Shown here: in pieces, positions 33,545 to 42,222 of the stretch
Numbering within the stretch: the first letter of the stretch is position 1
Layout of the letters: every line of letters begins with the position of its first letter
NCBI RefSeq assembly: GCF_001051235.1
Contig: NZ_CBTJ020000042.1
Location: 1-64,000, forward strand
Source: Candidatus Competibacter denitrificans Run_A_D11
Lineage (GTDB): Bacteria > Pseudomonadota > Gammaproteobacteria > Competibacterales > Competibacteraceae
Length of the DNA stretch: 64,000 bases
Direction of reading: 5' to 3'
The notes under the pieces: generated by a model
Seen by the model: the letters and a program-made list of their open reading frames with translations, nothing else
The model's database searches: none
What the model was told of the DNA's origin: nothing
Made by a program: the position numbers and the translations under genes

Positions 33545-36500
33545 GCGCCGCCACTGAACCGTCTCTTGGCCTGTCCGGGGCCATTGCCAAAAAATTCCTG
33601 CTCAGTGAGATGACGCCGCTGCTGGCGTTGGTCGGCCTGCTGATGGGCGTGTTTGCGGTACTGGTGACCCCGCGTGAGGAAGAGCCGCAGATCAACGTCA
33701 CCTTTGCCAATGTTTTCATCGCCTTTCCCGGTGCGACGGCGCGGGAGGTGGAGCGGTTGGTCAGCAGTCCCGCCGAGCAGATGCTGGCAGAAATCGAAGG
33801 CGTGGAGCATGTTTATTCGGTCTCGCGGCCCGGCATGGCGGTGTTAACCGTGCAGTTCAAGGTCGGTGAAGCGCGCACCGACGCTATCGTCCGGCTTTAC
33901 AACAAGCTTTATTCCAACGCCGACTGGCTGCCCGCCAATCTTGGAGTGAGTGCGCCCATCGTCAAACCCAAGGGCATTGATGATGTGCCGATTCTCAGCT
34001 TGACCCTGTGGACGCAAGACCCGCAGCGCGGCGCGGACGATCTGGCGCGGGTCGCGCACACGCTGGAAACCGAATTGAAGCGGGTCTCCGGTACCCGCGA
34101 TTTGTACACCATCGGCGCCCCGGATCGGGTGGTGCAAGTCTTGTTCGATCCGGCCCGGCTGGCGGGTCACGGTTTGTCCCTGGCGGACTTGCGCCGTTCG
34201 CTGCAAGCGGCCAATGCTTCCAGCGATGCCGGTGCGCTGGTCGGCGATAACCGCGAAATTCCGGTGCAGGCCGGGAGTTTTTTGGTAGACCCGGCGGACG
34301 TGGGCAGTCTGGTGGTGGGTTTGCATCAGGGCGCACCGGTCTATCTGGCGGATGTCGCCGAGATTAAACCGCAACCGGATCAGCCCGTGCGTTATGTCTG
34401 GTTGGGCACCGGCCCGGCGGCGGCGACCAGCGGTATTGCGGTCAGGGGCGAATTTCCCGCCGTGACGCTGGCGATTGCCAAAAAGCCTGGCGAGAACGCG
34501 GTCGTCATCGCCCAGCAAATTCTGGAGCGGGTCGAACAGCTTAAGGGCACGTTCATCCCGGAAGGCGTCAATATTACCGTGACCCGTAACTACGGCGTCA
34601 CCGCCAATGACAAGGCGATGACGCTGATCACCAAGCTGATTTTCGCCACCGCGCTGGTGATCGGGCTGGTGTGGCTGGCGCTGGGCTGGCGCGAGGCATT
34701 CATCGTCGGCGCGGCGGTGATTCTGACCCTGACCATTACCTTGTTCGCTTCGTGGGCGTGGGGATTTACCCTCAACCGGGTGTCGCTGTTTGCGCTGATT
34801 TTCTCCATTGGTATTTTGGTGGATGACGCCATCGTGGTGGTGGAGAACATTCATCGCCATATTCACTTGGGCGGGCATACCTTAGTCGAGGCCATCCCGC
34901 TGGCGGTGGATGAAGTCGGTAGCCCGACTATTTTGGCGACTTTTACCGTGATTGCCGCGCTGCTGCCGATGGCTTTTGTCTCCGGCTTGATGGGGCCGTA
35001 CATGAGTCCCATCCCGATCAACTCCAGCATGGGGATGTTGATTTCGCTGGCGGTGGCCTTCGTGTTTACGCCGTGGTTGACTTATAAGGTGCTGCGGCGG
35101 CCCTCACCCCCGACCCCTCTCCCGGAGGGCGAGGGGAGTACTGCACCCTCACCCCCGACCCCTCTCCTGGAGGGCGAGGGGAGCACTGCGCAGGAGGATT
35201 TTTCTCATCGGTTGTTCCGGCGAGTGGTCGGGCCGTTTCTGCGCGGACGGCAAGGGAAGCCACTGCGCTGGCTGCTCGGCGGCGGCGTGCTGCTGTTGAT
35301 TGCCGCTTCGGTCAGTCTGGCGTATTTCCAACTGGTGGTGTTGAAAATGCTGCCGTTCGACAATAAATCGGAATTTCAAGTCATTGTGGATATGCCGGAA
35401 GGCACCACTCTGGAACAGACCGCACGGGTGTTGGGTGAACTCGGTCGTCATCTCGGCACGGTCGAGGAAGTGACCGACTATCAGGTCTATGCCGGTACGG
35501 CTGCCCCGATCAATTTCAACGGGCTGGTGCGGCAATACTATCTGCGGGCCGGGGCCAATGTTGGCGATATTCAGGTCAACTTGGTGGACAAGAAACACCG
35601 TCACCGCAAGAGTCATGAAATCGCGCTGGCCGTGCGCGGGCCTTTAGCAGCGATTGGCAAACCCTACAACGCCAACGTGAAAGTCGTCGAAGTACCGCCC
35701 GGCCCGCCGGTGATGTCACCGCTGGTCGCGGAAGTGTACGGCCTGGACTATCCCGGTCAGATTGCCGTTGCCCAGCAGGTGGGCGCTTTGTTCAAGGCCA
35801 CGCGGGACATCGTGGATGTGGATGATACGGTGGAAGCGCCGTCCGAACGGCTCATCGTCCATGTGGATCGGGTCAAGGCCGCGTTGCTGGGTGTCTCACA
35901 ACAAGCGGTCGCCGCCGATATCAATGCCGCTCTGCGCGGCGAGGATGTCAGCTACCTGCATTCCGAAAGTGCTAAATACCCGATCCCGTTGCGGCTACGC
36001 TTGCCGGTTGCCGATCAGGCCGCTGCGGCTTCGGTGCTGGCGCTGAAGACCCGTAGTCAGAGTGGTCAGTTGACGCCCCTGTCGGAGGTGGTCAACCTCG
36101 AAACCAGCCAGCGGGAAAACGCCATTTATCACAAAGATTTATTGCCGGTGGTGTTCGTATTCGGCGATATGGCCGGCAACCTGGATAGTCCGCTGTATGG
36201 CATGTTTGAGATTTTCGGCAGTTTGCGAGATCGGGCCATCGGCGGTGGCAAGCTGGAGCAATTCTTTATCCGCCAGCCGGACAATCCCTATCGCTACAGC
36301 CTGAAATGGGATGGTGAGTGGCAAATCACCTACGAAACCTTCCGCGATATGGGCATCGCCTACGGCGTGGGGATGATTCTAATTTATCTGCTGGTGGTGG
36401 CGCAGTTTCGTTCCTATCTCATCCCGCTGATCATCATGGCGCCGATTCCGCTGACCATCATCGGTGTGATGCCGGGTCATGCGCTGCTGCACGCCCAATT

Positions 36501-36834
36501 CACCGCGACCTCGATGATCGGCATGATCGCGCTGGCCGGAATCATCGTCCGCAATTCGATTTTGCTGGTGGATTTCATCAATCTGGAGGTGGACAGCGGG
36601 GTGCCGTTTCAGGAAGCGGTGATCCGCTCCAGTGCGGTGCGGGCCAAGCCGATCCTGCTGACCGCGCTGGCGGCGATGCTGGGCGCGTTGTTTATTCTGG
36701 ATGATCCCATTTTCCGGGGGCTGGCCATCTCGCTGATCTTTGGCATCATGGTGTCCACGCTGCTGACGCTGATCTTCATTCCGGTGCTGTATTACGCTGC
36801 CTTCCGGCGGCGGCTGGAGCCGACAAGCACCTGA
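33541..36834 (+). CDS. RND efflux pump permease carrying an in-frame repeat insertion
   Basis: 1097 residues, AcrB/HAE1-like but closer to the divergent class with PREEEPQINV after the first membrane helix. The proton-relay helix GILVDDAIVVVENI has the paired Asp. Two porter halves and twelve membrane segments are expected. Residues 521-550 are two copies of a 15-residue unit (PSPPTPLPEGEGSTA and a near-copy) encoded by a 45-bp tandem repeat. They lie in the cytoplasmic linker between the two halves, where an insertion could be tolerated. Substrate is unknown; the AT-rich operator upstream suggests inducible expression. Confidence 0.93.
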   Translation: MSAATEPSLGLSGAIAKKFLLSEMTPLLALVGLLMGVFAVLVTPREEEPQINVTFANVFIAFPGATAREVERLVSSPAEQMLAEIEGVEHVYSVSRPGMAVLTVQFKVGEARTDAIVRLYNKLYSNADWLPANLGVSAPIVKPKGIDDVPILSLTLWTQDPQRGADDLARVAHTLETELKRVSGTRDLYTIGAPDRVVQVLFDPARLAGHGLSLADLRRSLQAANASSDAGALVGDNREIPVQAGSFLVDPADVGSLVVGLHQGAPVYLADVAEIKPQPDQPVRYVWLGTGPAAATSGIAVRGEFPAVTLAIAKKPGENAVVIAQQILERVEQLKGTFIPEGVNITVTRNYGVTANDKAMTLITKLIFATALVIGLVWLALGWREAFIVGAAVILTLTITLFASWAWGFTLNRVSLFALIFSIGILVDDAIVVVENIHRHIHLGGHTLVEAIPLAVDEVGSPTILATFTVIAALLPMAFVSGLMGPYMSPIPINSSMGMLISLAVAFVFTPWLTYKVLRRPSPPTPLPEGEGSTAPSPPTPLLEGEGSTAQEDFSHRLFRRVVGPFLRGRQGKPLRWLLGGGVLLLIAASVSLAYFQLVVLKMLPFDNKSEFQVIVDMPEGTTLEQTARVLGELGRHLGTVEEVTDYQVYAGTAAPINFNGLVRQYYLRAGANVGDIQVNLVDKKHRHRKSHEIALAVRGPLAAIGKPYNANVKVVEVPPGPPVMSPLVAEVYGLDYPGQIAVAQQVGALFKATRDIVDVDDTVEAPSERLIVHVDRVKAALLGVSQQAVAADINAALRGEDVSYLHSESAKYPIPLRLRLPVADQAAAASVLALKTRSQSGQLTPLSEVVNLETSQRENAIYHKDLLPVVFVFGDMAGNLDSPLYGMFEIFGSLRDRAIGGGKLEQFFIRQPDNPYRYSLKWDGEWQITYETFRDMGIAYGVGMILIYLLVVAQFRSYLIPLIIMAPIPLTIIGVMPGHALLHAQFTATSMIGMIALAGIIVRNSILLVDFINLEVDSGVPFQEAVIRSSAVRAKPILLTALAAMLGALFILDDPIFRGLAISLIFGIMVSTLLTLIFIPVLYYAAFRRRLEPTST
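35101..35190 (+). repeat. Two tandem 45-bp units inside the RND pump gene
   Basis: Unit 1 (35101-35145) and unit 2 (35146-35190) differ at only a few positions. Each contains a GC-rich imperfect palindrome of the kind CCCCTCTCC...GGAGGGCGAGGGG. Such sequences are common as dispersed intergenic repeats in gammaproteobacteria (general knowledge, not searched). The 45-bp length keeps the reading frame. Confidence 0.85.
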
Positions 36835-37024
36835 TTTCCAAATTTTTGGGAATATACTTGAATGAGGTCCGGCAGCGGCACTGTCTGCCAATCCACGCTG
36901 CCTGATCAGATCGATATTCCGGTGTTTGCTCCAAGGCCGATGATTTTTTATCGACCCGGATCAATTCCTGGAGCGATGCAATCCATTCCACAGGTGCAAT
37001 GGAACGCAGGAGATCATTTATTCT

Positions 37025-39103
37025 ATGAATAACAAGCTCTTGTCGTATATCGGCTGGCTCTTGGTCGCGGTGCTCGGTGCGTTTGCCCTTGGGGCCGTCG
37101 CGCTCAATCGGGGTGAAACGGTCAGTTCAGTTTGGCTTGTCACCGCCGCACTCTGTATCTACTTCATCGGCTATCGCTTCTATAGCAAATTCATTGCCGA
37201 GCGGGTCTTGCAACTGGACGATAATCGGATGACCCCAGCGGTCGCTCGTAATGACGGCCTCGATTACGTCCCGACCAATAAATGGGTGCTCTATGGCCAC
37301 CATTTTGCGGCCATCGCCGGTGGCGGGCCGTTGGTCGGCCCGGTATTGGCCGCGCAGATGGGCTATCTGCCCAGCACCATCTGGATTCTGGCTGGTGTCA
37401 TCATCGCCGGTGCGGTACAGGATTTCATGGTGCTGTTCTGCTCAATGCGCCGCGATGGCCGTTCGCTCGGCGAGATGGTCAAGATGGAAATGGGGCCGGT
37501 CGCCGGGGGCATCGCCTTGGTCGGCACGTTGGCGATTATGATCATTATTTTGGCCGCGCTCGGCTTGATTGTGGTCAAGGCGCTCGGTGAAAGCCCGTGG
37601 GGCACTTTCACTGTGGCGGCGACCATTCCGCTGGCGATGGTGATGGGCATTTACATGCGCTATCTGCGGCCGGGTAAGATCGGTGAGGCGTCGGCCTTCG
37701 GCGTCATCGTGCTGCTGTTGGCGATCTGGTATGGCGGGCATGTTGCCGTCGATGCCACGCTCGGCCCGCTGTTCACCTACACCGCCCCGCAACTGGCCTG
37801 GGCGATCATTATTTACGGCGCGGTGGCGTCGATGTTGCCGGTGTGGTTGCTGCTGGCTCCGCGTGATTATCTGTCCACCTTCCTCAAGATTGGCGTGGTG
37901 GTGGCGCTGGCACTCGGTATTTACATCGTCGCCCCCGATCTCAAGATGCCAGCGGTCACGCGCTTCATCGACGGTAGCGGCCCGGTGTTTTCCGGCACTC
38001 TGTTCCCGTTCCTGTTTATCACCATCGCCTGTGGCGCAGTCTCTGGCTTCCATGCGCTGATTTCGTCGGGGACTACACCGAAGATGATCGAACGGGAATC
38101 GCACGCCCGTTTCGTCGGTTACGGTGGCATGTTGACCGAATCGTTTGTTGCGATCATGGCGCTGACGGCGGCTTGCGTGCTTGATCCGGGTATCTATTTC
38201 GCCATGAACAGTCCGGCGGCGGTGATTGGCAACACGGTCGAAAAAGCCTCGCAAGTGATCACCCAGTGGGGTTGGGCCATTACGCCAGAGATGATTACCC
38301 AGACCGCCAAAGATATTGGCGAACACAGCATTTTGAATCGGGCCGGTGGCGCACCGACACTAGCGGTTGGTATGGCGGAGATTATGGCGGCGGCGGTCGG
38401 CGGCCAAACGCTGAAGGCCTTCTGGTATCACTTCGCCATTCTGTTTGAGGCGCTGTTTATTTTGACGGCCGTCGATGCGGGCACTCGTGCGGGCCGCTTC
38501 ATGATCCAGGATTTACTCGGCACGGTGTACGCCCCGCTGGGTGAGACCCAATCGATTTTTGCGAATGTCATCGCCACGGTGCTGTGTGTGTCGATGTGGG
38601 GCTATTTCGTCTACCAAGGCACAGTCGATCCGCTGGGCGGCGTGAATACTATTTGGCCACTGTTTGGCATCGGCAATCAGATGCTGGCGGGGATTGCGCT
38701 ATTGCTCTGTACCACGGTGCTGATCAAGATGAAACGGGAGCGCTATATCTGGGTGACGCTGGTGCCGACCGCTTGGTTACTGGTTTGCACGATGTCCGCC
38801 GGCTGGCAGAAAGTGTTTTCACCCTTACCAGTCGGTTTCTTCGCCATTGCCCAGAAGTACAGCGACGCGGCCGCCGCCGGGACCATTATTGCACCGGCCA
38901 AGAGCATCGCCGATATGCAGCGGGTGGCGTTTAACAACTACCTGTGCGGCACGATTACCGCGCTGTTTGTGGCGCTGGTGATCGCCATGGCGGTGTTCGC
39001 GATTCGGATGTCTTTACGCGCCATTCGTAATCCCAATCCGACCATCAAGGAAAGCGCTTATCAAACCAGAGATCCGGGAGTCGATTATGCAACCGTCCAC
39101 TGA
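37025..39103 (+). CDS. cstA: Carbon starvation protein CstA family transporter
   Basis: 692 residues with about 16-18 membrane segments; ATG 37025 has GCAGGAGA upstream. DGLDYVPTNKWVLYGHHFAAIAG is split over the family signature, followed by GPLVGPVLAAQ. CstA and BtsT/YjiY import peptides or pyruvate during carbon limitation. It overlaps ybdD by 17 bp, the usual cstA-ybdD pairing. Confidence 0.94.
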   Translation: MNNKLLSYIGWLLVAVLGAFALGAVALNRGETVSSVWLVTAALCIYFIGYRFYSKFIAERVLQLDDNRMTPAVARNDGLDYVPTNKWVLYGHHFAAIAGGGPLVGPVLAAQMGYLPSTIWILAGVIIAGAVQDFMVLFCSMRRDGRSLGEMVKMEMGPVAGGIALVGTLAIMIIILAALGLIVVKALGESPWGTFTVAATIPLAMVMGIYMRYLRPGKIGEASAFGVIVLLLAIWYGGHVAVDATLGPLFTYTAPQLAWAIIIYGAVASMLPVWLLLAPRDYLSTFLKIGVVVALALGIYIVAPDLKMPAVTRFIDGSGPVFSGTLFPFLFITIACGAVSGFHALISSGTTPKMIERESHARFVGYGGMLTESFVAIMALTAACVLDPGIYFAMNSPAAVIGNTVEKASQVITQWGWAITPEMITQTAKDIGEHSILNRAGGAPTLAVGMAEIMAAAVGGQTLKAFWYHFAILFEALFILTAVDAGTRAGRFMIQDLLGTVYAPLGETQSIFANVIATVLCVSMWGYFVYQGTVDPLGGVNTIWPLFGIGNQMLAGIALLLCTTVLIKMKRERYIWVTLVPTAWLLVCTMSAGWQKVFSPLPVGFFAIAQKYSDAAAAGTIIAPAKSIADMQRVAFNNYLCGTITALFVALVIAMAVFAIRMSLRAIRNPNPTIKESAYQTRDPGVDYATVH

Positions 39104-39344
39104 GGCGTTAACCAGTACGCTGGTTTGCCAGGAGCAGCAACCAGCCAGGGCTGCGAAAACCTTCTCGCAGCGGCTTGCTGGTTTTAATCAAGCCCTCCGC
39201 CGGATCATCGGTGCGCCGGATTATCAGGCTTATCTGATTCGGCATCAGCAGATTCACCCCGATGTGATACCGATGAACGAAAAGGAGTTTTTCCGTTTCG
39301 CCATTGACCGGCGCTATGCCAAGGCGGGTCCGCGCTGCTGTTGA
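39087..39344 (+). CDS. ybdD: YbdD/YjiX family small protein (DUF466)
   Basis: 85 residues. The core RLAGFNQALRRIIGAPDYQAY and HPDVIPMNEKEFFR are the YbdD/YjiX signatures, and the tail RYAKAGPRCC ends in two Cys as in the family. It is thought to be needed for CstA-type transport. It is the last gene before the terminator at 39356. Confidence 0.93.
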   Translation: MQPSTEALTSTLVCQEQQPARAAKTFSQRLAGFNQALRRIIGAPDYQAYLIRHQQIHPDVIPMNEKEFFRFAIDRRYAKAGPRCC

Positions 39345-39355
39345 AGGCAGTTTAG

Positions 39356-39383
39356 CCCCGCTGCCGAATGGCGGCGGGGTTTT
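39356..39383 (+). terminator. Rho-independent terminator after cstA-ybdD
   Basis: CCCCGCTGCC-GAAT-GGCGGCGGGG forms a 10-bp stem with one T-G pair and a 4-nt loop, followed by TTTT. It lies between convergent genes (ybdD and ate); the ate side has no strong U-run. Confidence 0.85.
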
Positions 39384-39392
39384 GTGGAGGCG

Positions 39393-40118
39393 TTAAGACT
39401 CCGATTGCGCCCAGTGCCACCGTTCCGTGATAAAAATTTCGTGTGGCTTGAAGCGTGATTTGTAAGCCATTTTATGGCAGTGCTCAACCCAGTAGCCCAG
39501 ATAAAGCCATTGGAGTCCCAGGCGTTTTACCTCGGTGAGTTGCCAAAGGATTGCGAAGGTACCGAGTCCGCGCTCTTCTTGCGTCGGGTCGAAGAAGGTA
39601 TAAACGGCGGAGAGTCCGTTTGCCAGATGATCGGTCACCGCTACTGCAAGCAACGCCTCCTCGCAACGGAATTCGGCCAACCCTGTGGGATTCCAGCGTG
39701 AGGTGATAAACGACCAGTAGTTTTCTGGATTCGCCGGGTCCATCCCACCGCCGGTATGGCGGACCCCTAGATAGCGAGCGAATAAATTGAAGTGCTCTTC
39801 CTTAAATTCCGCCTCGACCACCTGAACTTGTAAATCCTGATTACGCTTCCAGATACGACGCTGCGAGCGATTAGGCGTAAACCGGTGAGCTGGAATACGT
39901 AAGGAGCGACACGCCGCACACGTTCGGCAATGGGGCCGGTAAACATGGTCTCCGCTGCGCCGAAAGCCCAATTCTGCTAATCGGCTGTACAGGCTTAAGT
40001 CGGTTACGGTCGGGTCCGCAACCAGGTTGCGGGCTTGGTGGCCCGGCAGATAACTGCACGGGTAGTCAGTGGTCAGAAACATCCGCAAATCGTACAGGGC
40101 GTCTCGGGGGTAGTTCAT
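39393..40118 (-). CDS. Arginyl/leucyl-tRNA-protein transferase (Ate/Bpt)
   Basis: 241 residues from ATG 40118; a longer frame to 40280 runs through the aat gene. Its Cys-rich N-terminal region (HCRTCAACRSLRIP) and DPANPENYWSFI, then YLGYWVEHCHKMAYKSRF are the bacterial Bpt signatures. Bpt adds Leu to N-terminal Asp/Glu as part of the N-degron pathway. It overlaps aat (ATGA), its pathway partner. Confidence 0.93.
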   Translation of the reverse strand: MNYPRDALYDLRMFLTTDYPCSYLPGHQARNLVADPTVTDLSLYSRLAELGFRRSGDHVYRPHCRTCAACRSLRIPAHRFTPNRSQRRIWKRNQDLQVQVVEAEFKEEHFNLFARYLGVRHTGGGMDPANPENYWSFITSRWNPTGLAEFRCEEALLAVAVTDHLANGLSAVYTFFDPTQEERGLGTFAILWQLTEVKRLGLQWLYLGYWVEHCHKMAYKSRFKPHEIFITERWHWAQSES

Positions 40119-40849
40119 GGCAGCGAAGGACTGAGTAGGTCGGTCAGCAAGTCGGTATCGAACTGCCAAAGCCCTGTCCGACCAGGCAATGAACAGCTTG
40201 CTTGCAACAGCTTCAGGAAAAGCGCGCGAGGAATTTCGACCCCTCCCATCCGTAGCATATGATCGGTGCGCATTTGACAATCAATGGCCGCGAATTCCCA
40301 GCGTTTCAACTGAGCGGCCAGAAAGACCAGGGCAACCTTGGAGGCATCACTCATCACGCTGAACATGGATTCGCCATAAAAAATTCGGCCGATGGCCACC
40401 CCGTACAAACCGCCCACCAGATGGCCCTCATGGCGGACTTCGACCGAGTGAGCATGGTTGAGACGGTGTAAGCGGCAATAGGCTCGGTCCATGTCTGCCG
40501 TGATCCAGGTACCGGTGCCCGGGGTGCGTGGGGCGGCGCAAGCGGCGATCACTGCCGGGAAGTCGGTATCGAGGGTGATGCTGAATTGCCCCTTGCGCAG
40601 GGTTTTGCGCAAGCTGCGCGAGACCTTGACCCGTTCCGGAAACAGGATCAGGCGCGGGTCGGGAGACCACCACAAAATAGGCTGGCCGGGGGAATACCAC
40701 GGAAAGATACCGAGCCGGTAAGCGCGCAACAGACGGCGCGGATGCAGGTTGCCGCCGACGGCCAGCAACCCGTCCGGTTCAATCAACGCCCGGTTTGGAT
40801 GCGGGAACGGCTGGTCATCGTCAGACGGGTCCAGCCACGGCAGGCGCAT
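40115..40849 (-). CDS. aat: Leucyl/phenylalanyl-tRNA-protein transferase
   Basis: 244 residues. It adds Leu or Phe to N-terminal Lys/Arg so that ClpAP-ClpS can degrade the protein. FPHPNRALIEPDGLLAVGG, YRLGIFPWYSPGQPILWWSPDPR and GGLYGVAIGRIFYGESMFS are diagnostic. It overlaps ate downstream by 4 bp and the FemAB-like gene upstream by 29 bp. Confidence 0.96.
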   Translation of the reverse strand: MRLPWLDPSDDDQPFPHPNRALIEPDGLLAVGGNLHPRRLLRAYRLGIFPWYSPGQPILWWSPDPRLILFPERVKVSRSLRKTLRKGQFSITLDTDFPAVIAACAAPRTPGTGTWITADMDRAYCRLHRLNHAHSVEVRHEGHLVGGLYGVAIGRIFYGESMFSVMSDASKVALVFLAAQLKRWEFAAIDCQMRTDHMLRMGGVEIPRALFLKLLQASCSLPGRTGLWQFDTDLLTDLLSPSLP

Positions 40850-41996
40850 CGTGCATCACCTTGTTGCGGTAGGGTGAATGTTGTAGCAATTCTCGTGCGT
40901 AATTGCGCACGGCGGGAGTCTCCCGAGCCAAAAAGCCCGCGATAGCCCGGCGGAAAGCCGGGTGGGCGATCCAGTGAGCCGAATGGGTGAGCGTTGGCAA
41001 AAAACCCCGGTGAATTTTATGTTCACCTTGCGCCCCCGGCTCGAAACGCAGTAACCCTTGGCGTATGCAATAGTCGATGCCCTGATAATAGCAGGCTTCA
41101 AAGTGGAGGCTATCGTACTCAGCCCGACAACCCCAATGGCGTCCATAAAGGGTAGTGGCGCTGCGAAAGCAGAGCGCGGCTGCGATCTCATGGCCTGCCA
41201 GAGCAGCGAGCACCACGACCAGGCGGTCGCCCAATGTCGCAGCGATGTCGAGAAAAAAGGGTAAATTCAAAGTAGGGACGCCACCCAACCGCTCGAACGT
41301 CGAACGGTAGAATCCGTGGATCGTCTGCCATTGTGCCTCGCTGATCTCGCCGCCGTGCAACACCTGTAATTCACAGCCAGCCTCCTGCACCAGCCGACGC
41401 TCTCGGTTGATATTCTTACGCCGCTTGGCGGTGAGCGTATCGAGAAAATCCTGAAAGTCGCGGTAGCCTGGGTTTTCCCAGTGGAATTGGCAGCCTACCC
41501 GGTGCAGCAAACCCTGTTCCAGTAACGGTTCCAGATCTTCGGTGGCCGGGAATAGCCAATGGGCCGAAGACCATTGATGGTGTTTCGCTTCCGCTAATGC
41601 AAAATCGATGAGCGCCCGGCGGGTTGCGGCGGGTTGCGGTTGGTCTGGCGCCAGCAGCAGTCGGGGGCCAGTCGCTGGCGTATAAGGAATCGCTCCCACC
41701 AACTTGGGATAATAGGGGAGATTCTGTTGACGGTAAGCTTCAGCCCAGGTCCAATCGAAAACGAATTCGCCATAGGAGTTGAATTTGAGATACAACAGCG
41801 CAGCCCCAAGCAAACGCCCAGTGTCGTCTCGACAGATGAGATGCCATGGGAGCCAGCCTGTCCGCTCCCCGACGCACTGATGCCGCTCCAGGGCCACCAA
41901 GAATTCGTGGCTGAGAAAGGGGTTTTGTTCCGATACCAAGGTATTCCATTCGAGTGCGAGGATTGCGGTCAGCGTATCAAGGCGTTGAATCTGCAT
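40821..41996 (-). CDS. FemAB-like / GNAT-fold protein (COG3146 type)
   Basis: 391 residues from ATG 41996; TTG 42023 is an in-frame alternative. NPFLSHEFLVALE, FDWTWAEAY, YPKLVGAIPYTPATGPRLL and HWGCRAEYDSLHFEACYYQGI match the FemAB-like family often annotated as peptidoglycan biosynthesis protein, a GNAT-fold aminoacyl/acyl transferase of unknown substrate. Its placement upstream of aat and ate, both aminoacyl-tRNA-dependent transferases, is notable. It is divergent from ftsK over about 225 bp with no other gene. Confidence 0.85.
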   Translation of the reverse strand: MQIQRLDTLTAILALEWNTLVSEQNPFLSHEFLVALERHQCVGERTGWLPWHLICRDDTGRLLGAALLYLKFNSYGEFVFDWTWAEAYRQQNLPYYPKLVGAIPYTPATGPRLLLAPDQPQPAATRRALIDFALAEAKHHQWSSAHWLFPATEDLEPLLEQGLLHRVGCQFHWENPGYRDFQDFLDTLTAKRRKNINRERRLVQEAGCELQVLHGGEISEAQWQTIHGFYRSTFERLGGVPTLNLPFFLDIAATLGDRLVVVLAALAGHEIAAALCFRSATTLYGRHWGCRAEYDSLHFEACYYQGIDYCIRQGLLRFEPGAQGEHKIHRGFLPTLTHSAHWIAHPAFRRAIAGFLARETPAVRNYARELLQHSPYRNKVMHDAPAVAGPV

Positions 41997-42222
41997 GAGT
42001 GATAGAGCGGTGGTAGTGGGCAAGCGATTGTTACAGTTCGGTTATGGGCAGCCGTTGGTATTGGAACGGCAATTGGCCGATCAGTTCAGCGGTGGCCATA
42101 GGGGCTTGTCCGTTCGCTACCCTTCACCTGAGCGCTTCGGGATGGGACAATAACCATGCCCTGAGTCATCACAGAGCGGCCACCGGTCGCCACTTCATTT
42201 CGCACACCAATAGGATTGAATT

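Noticed and set aside
33844-34878. 344-codon minus-strand frame within the RND pump gene
   Set aside because: Long only because of codon bias in the sense gene; rich in His/Gln/Arg with no motif.
36834-36853. AT-rich stem-loop just after the RND pump stop codon
   Set aside because: Nine-pair stem with only a two-base loop and no U-tract; not a convincing terminator.
37442-38326. 294-codon minus-strand frame within cstA
   Set aside because: Low-information His/Arg/Asp-rich antisense frame of a convincing transporter gene.
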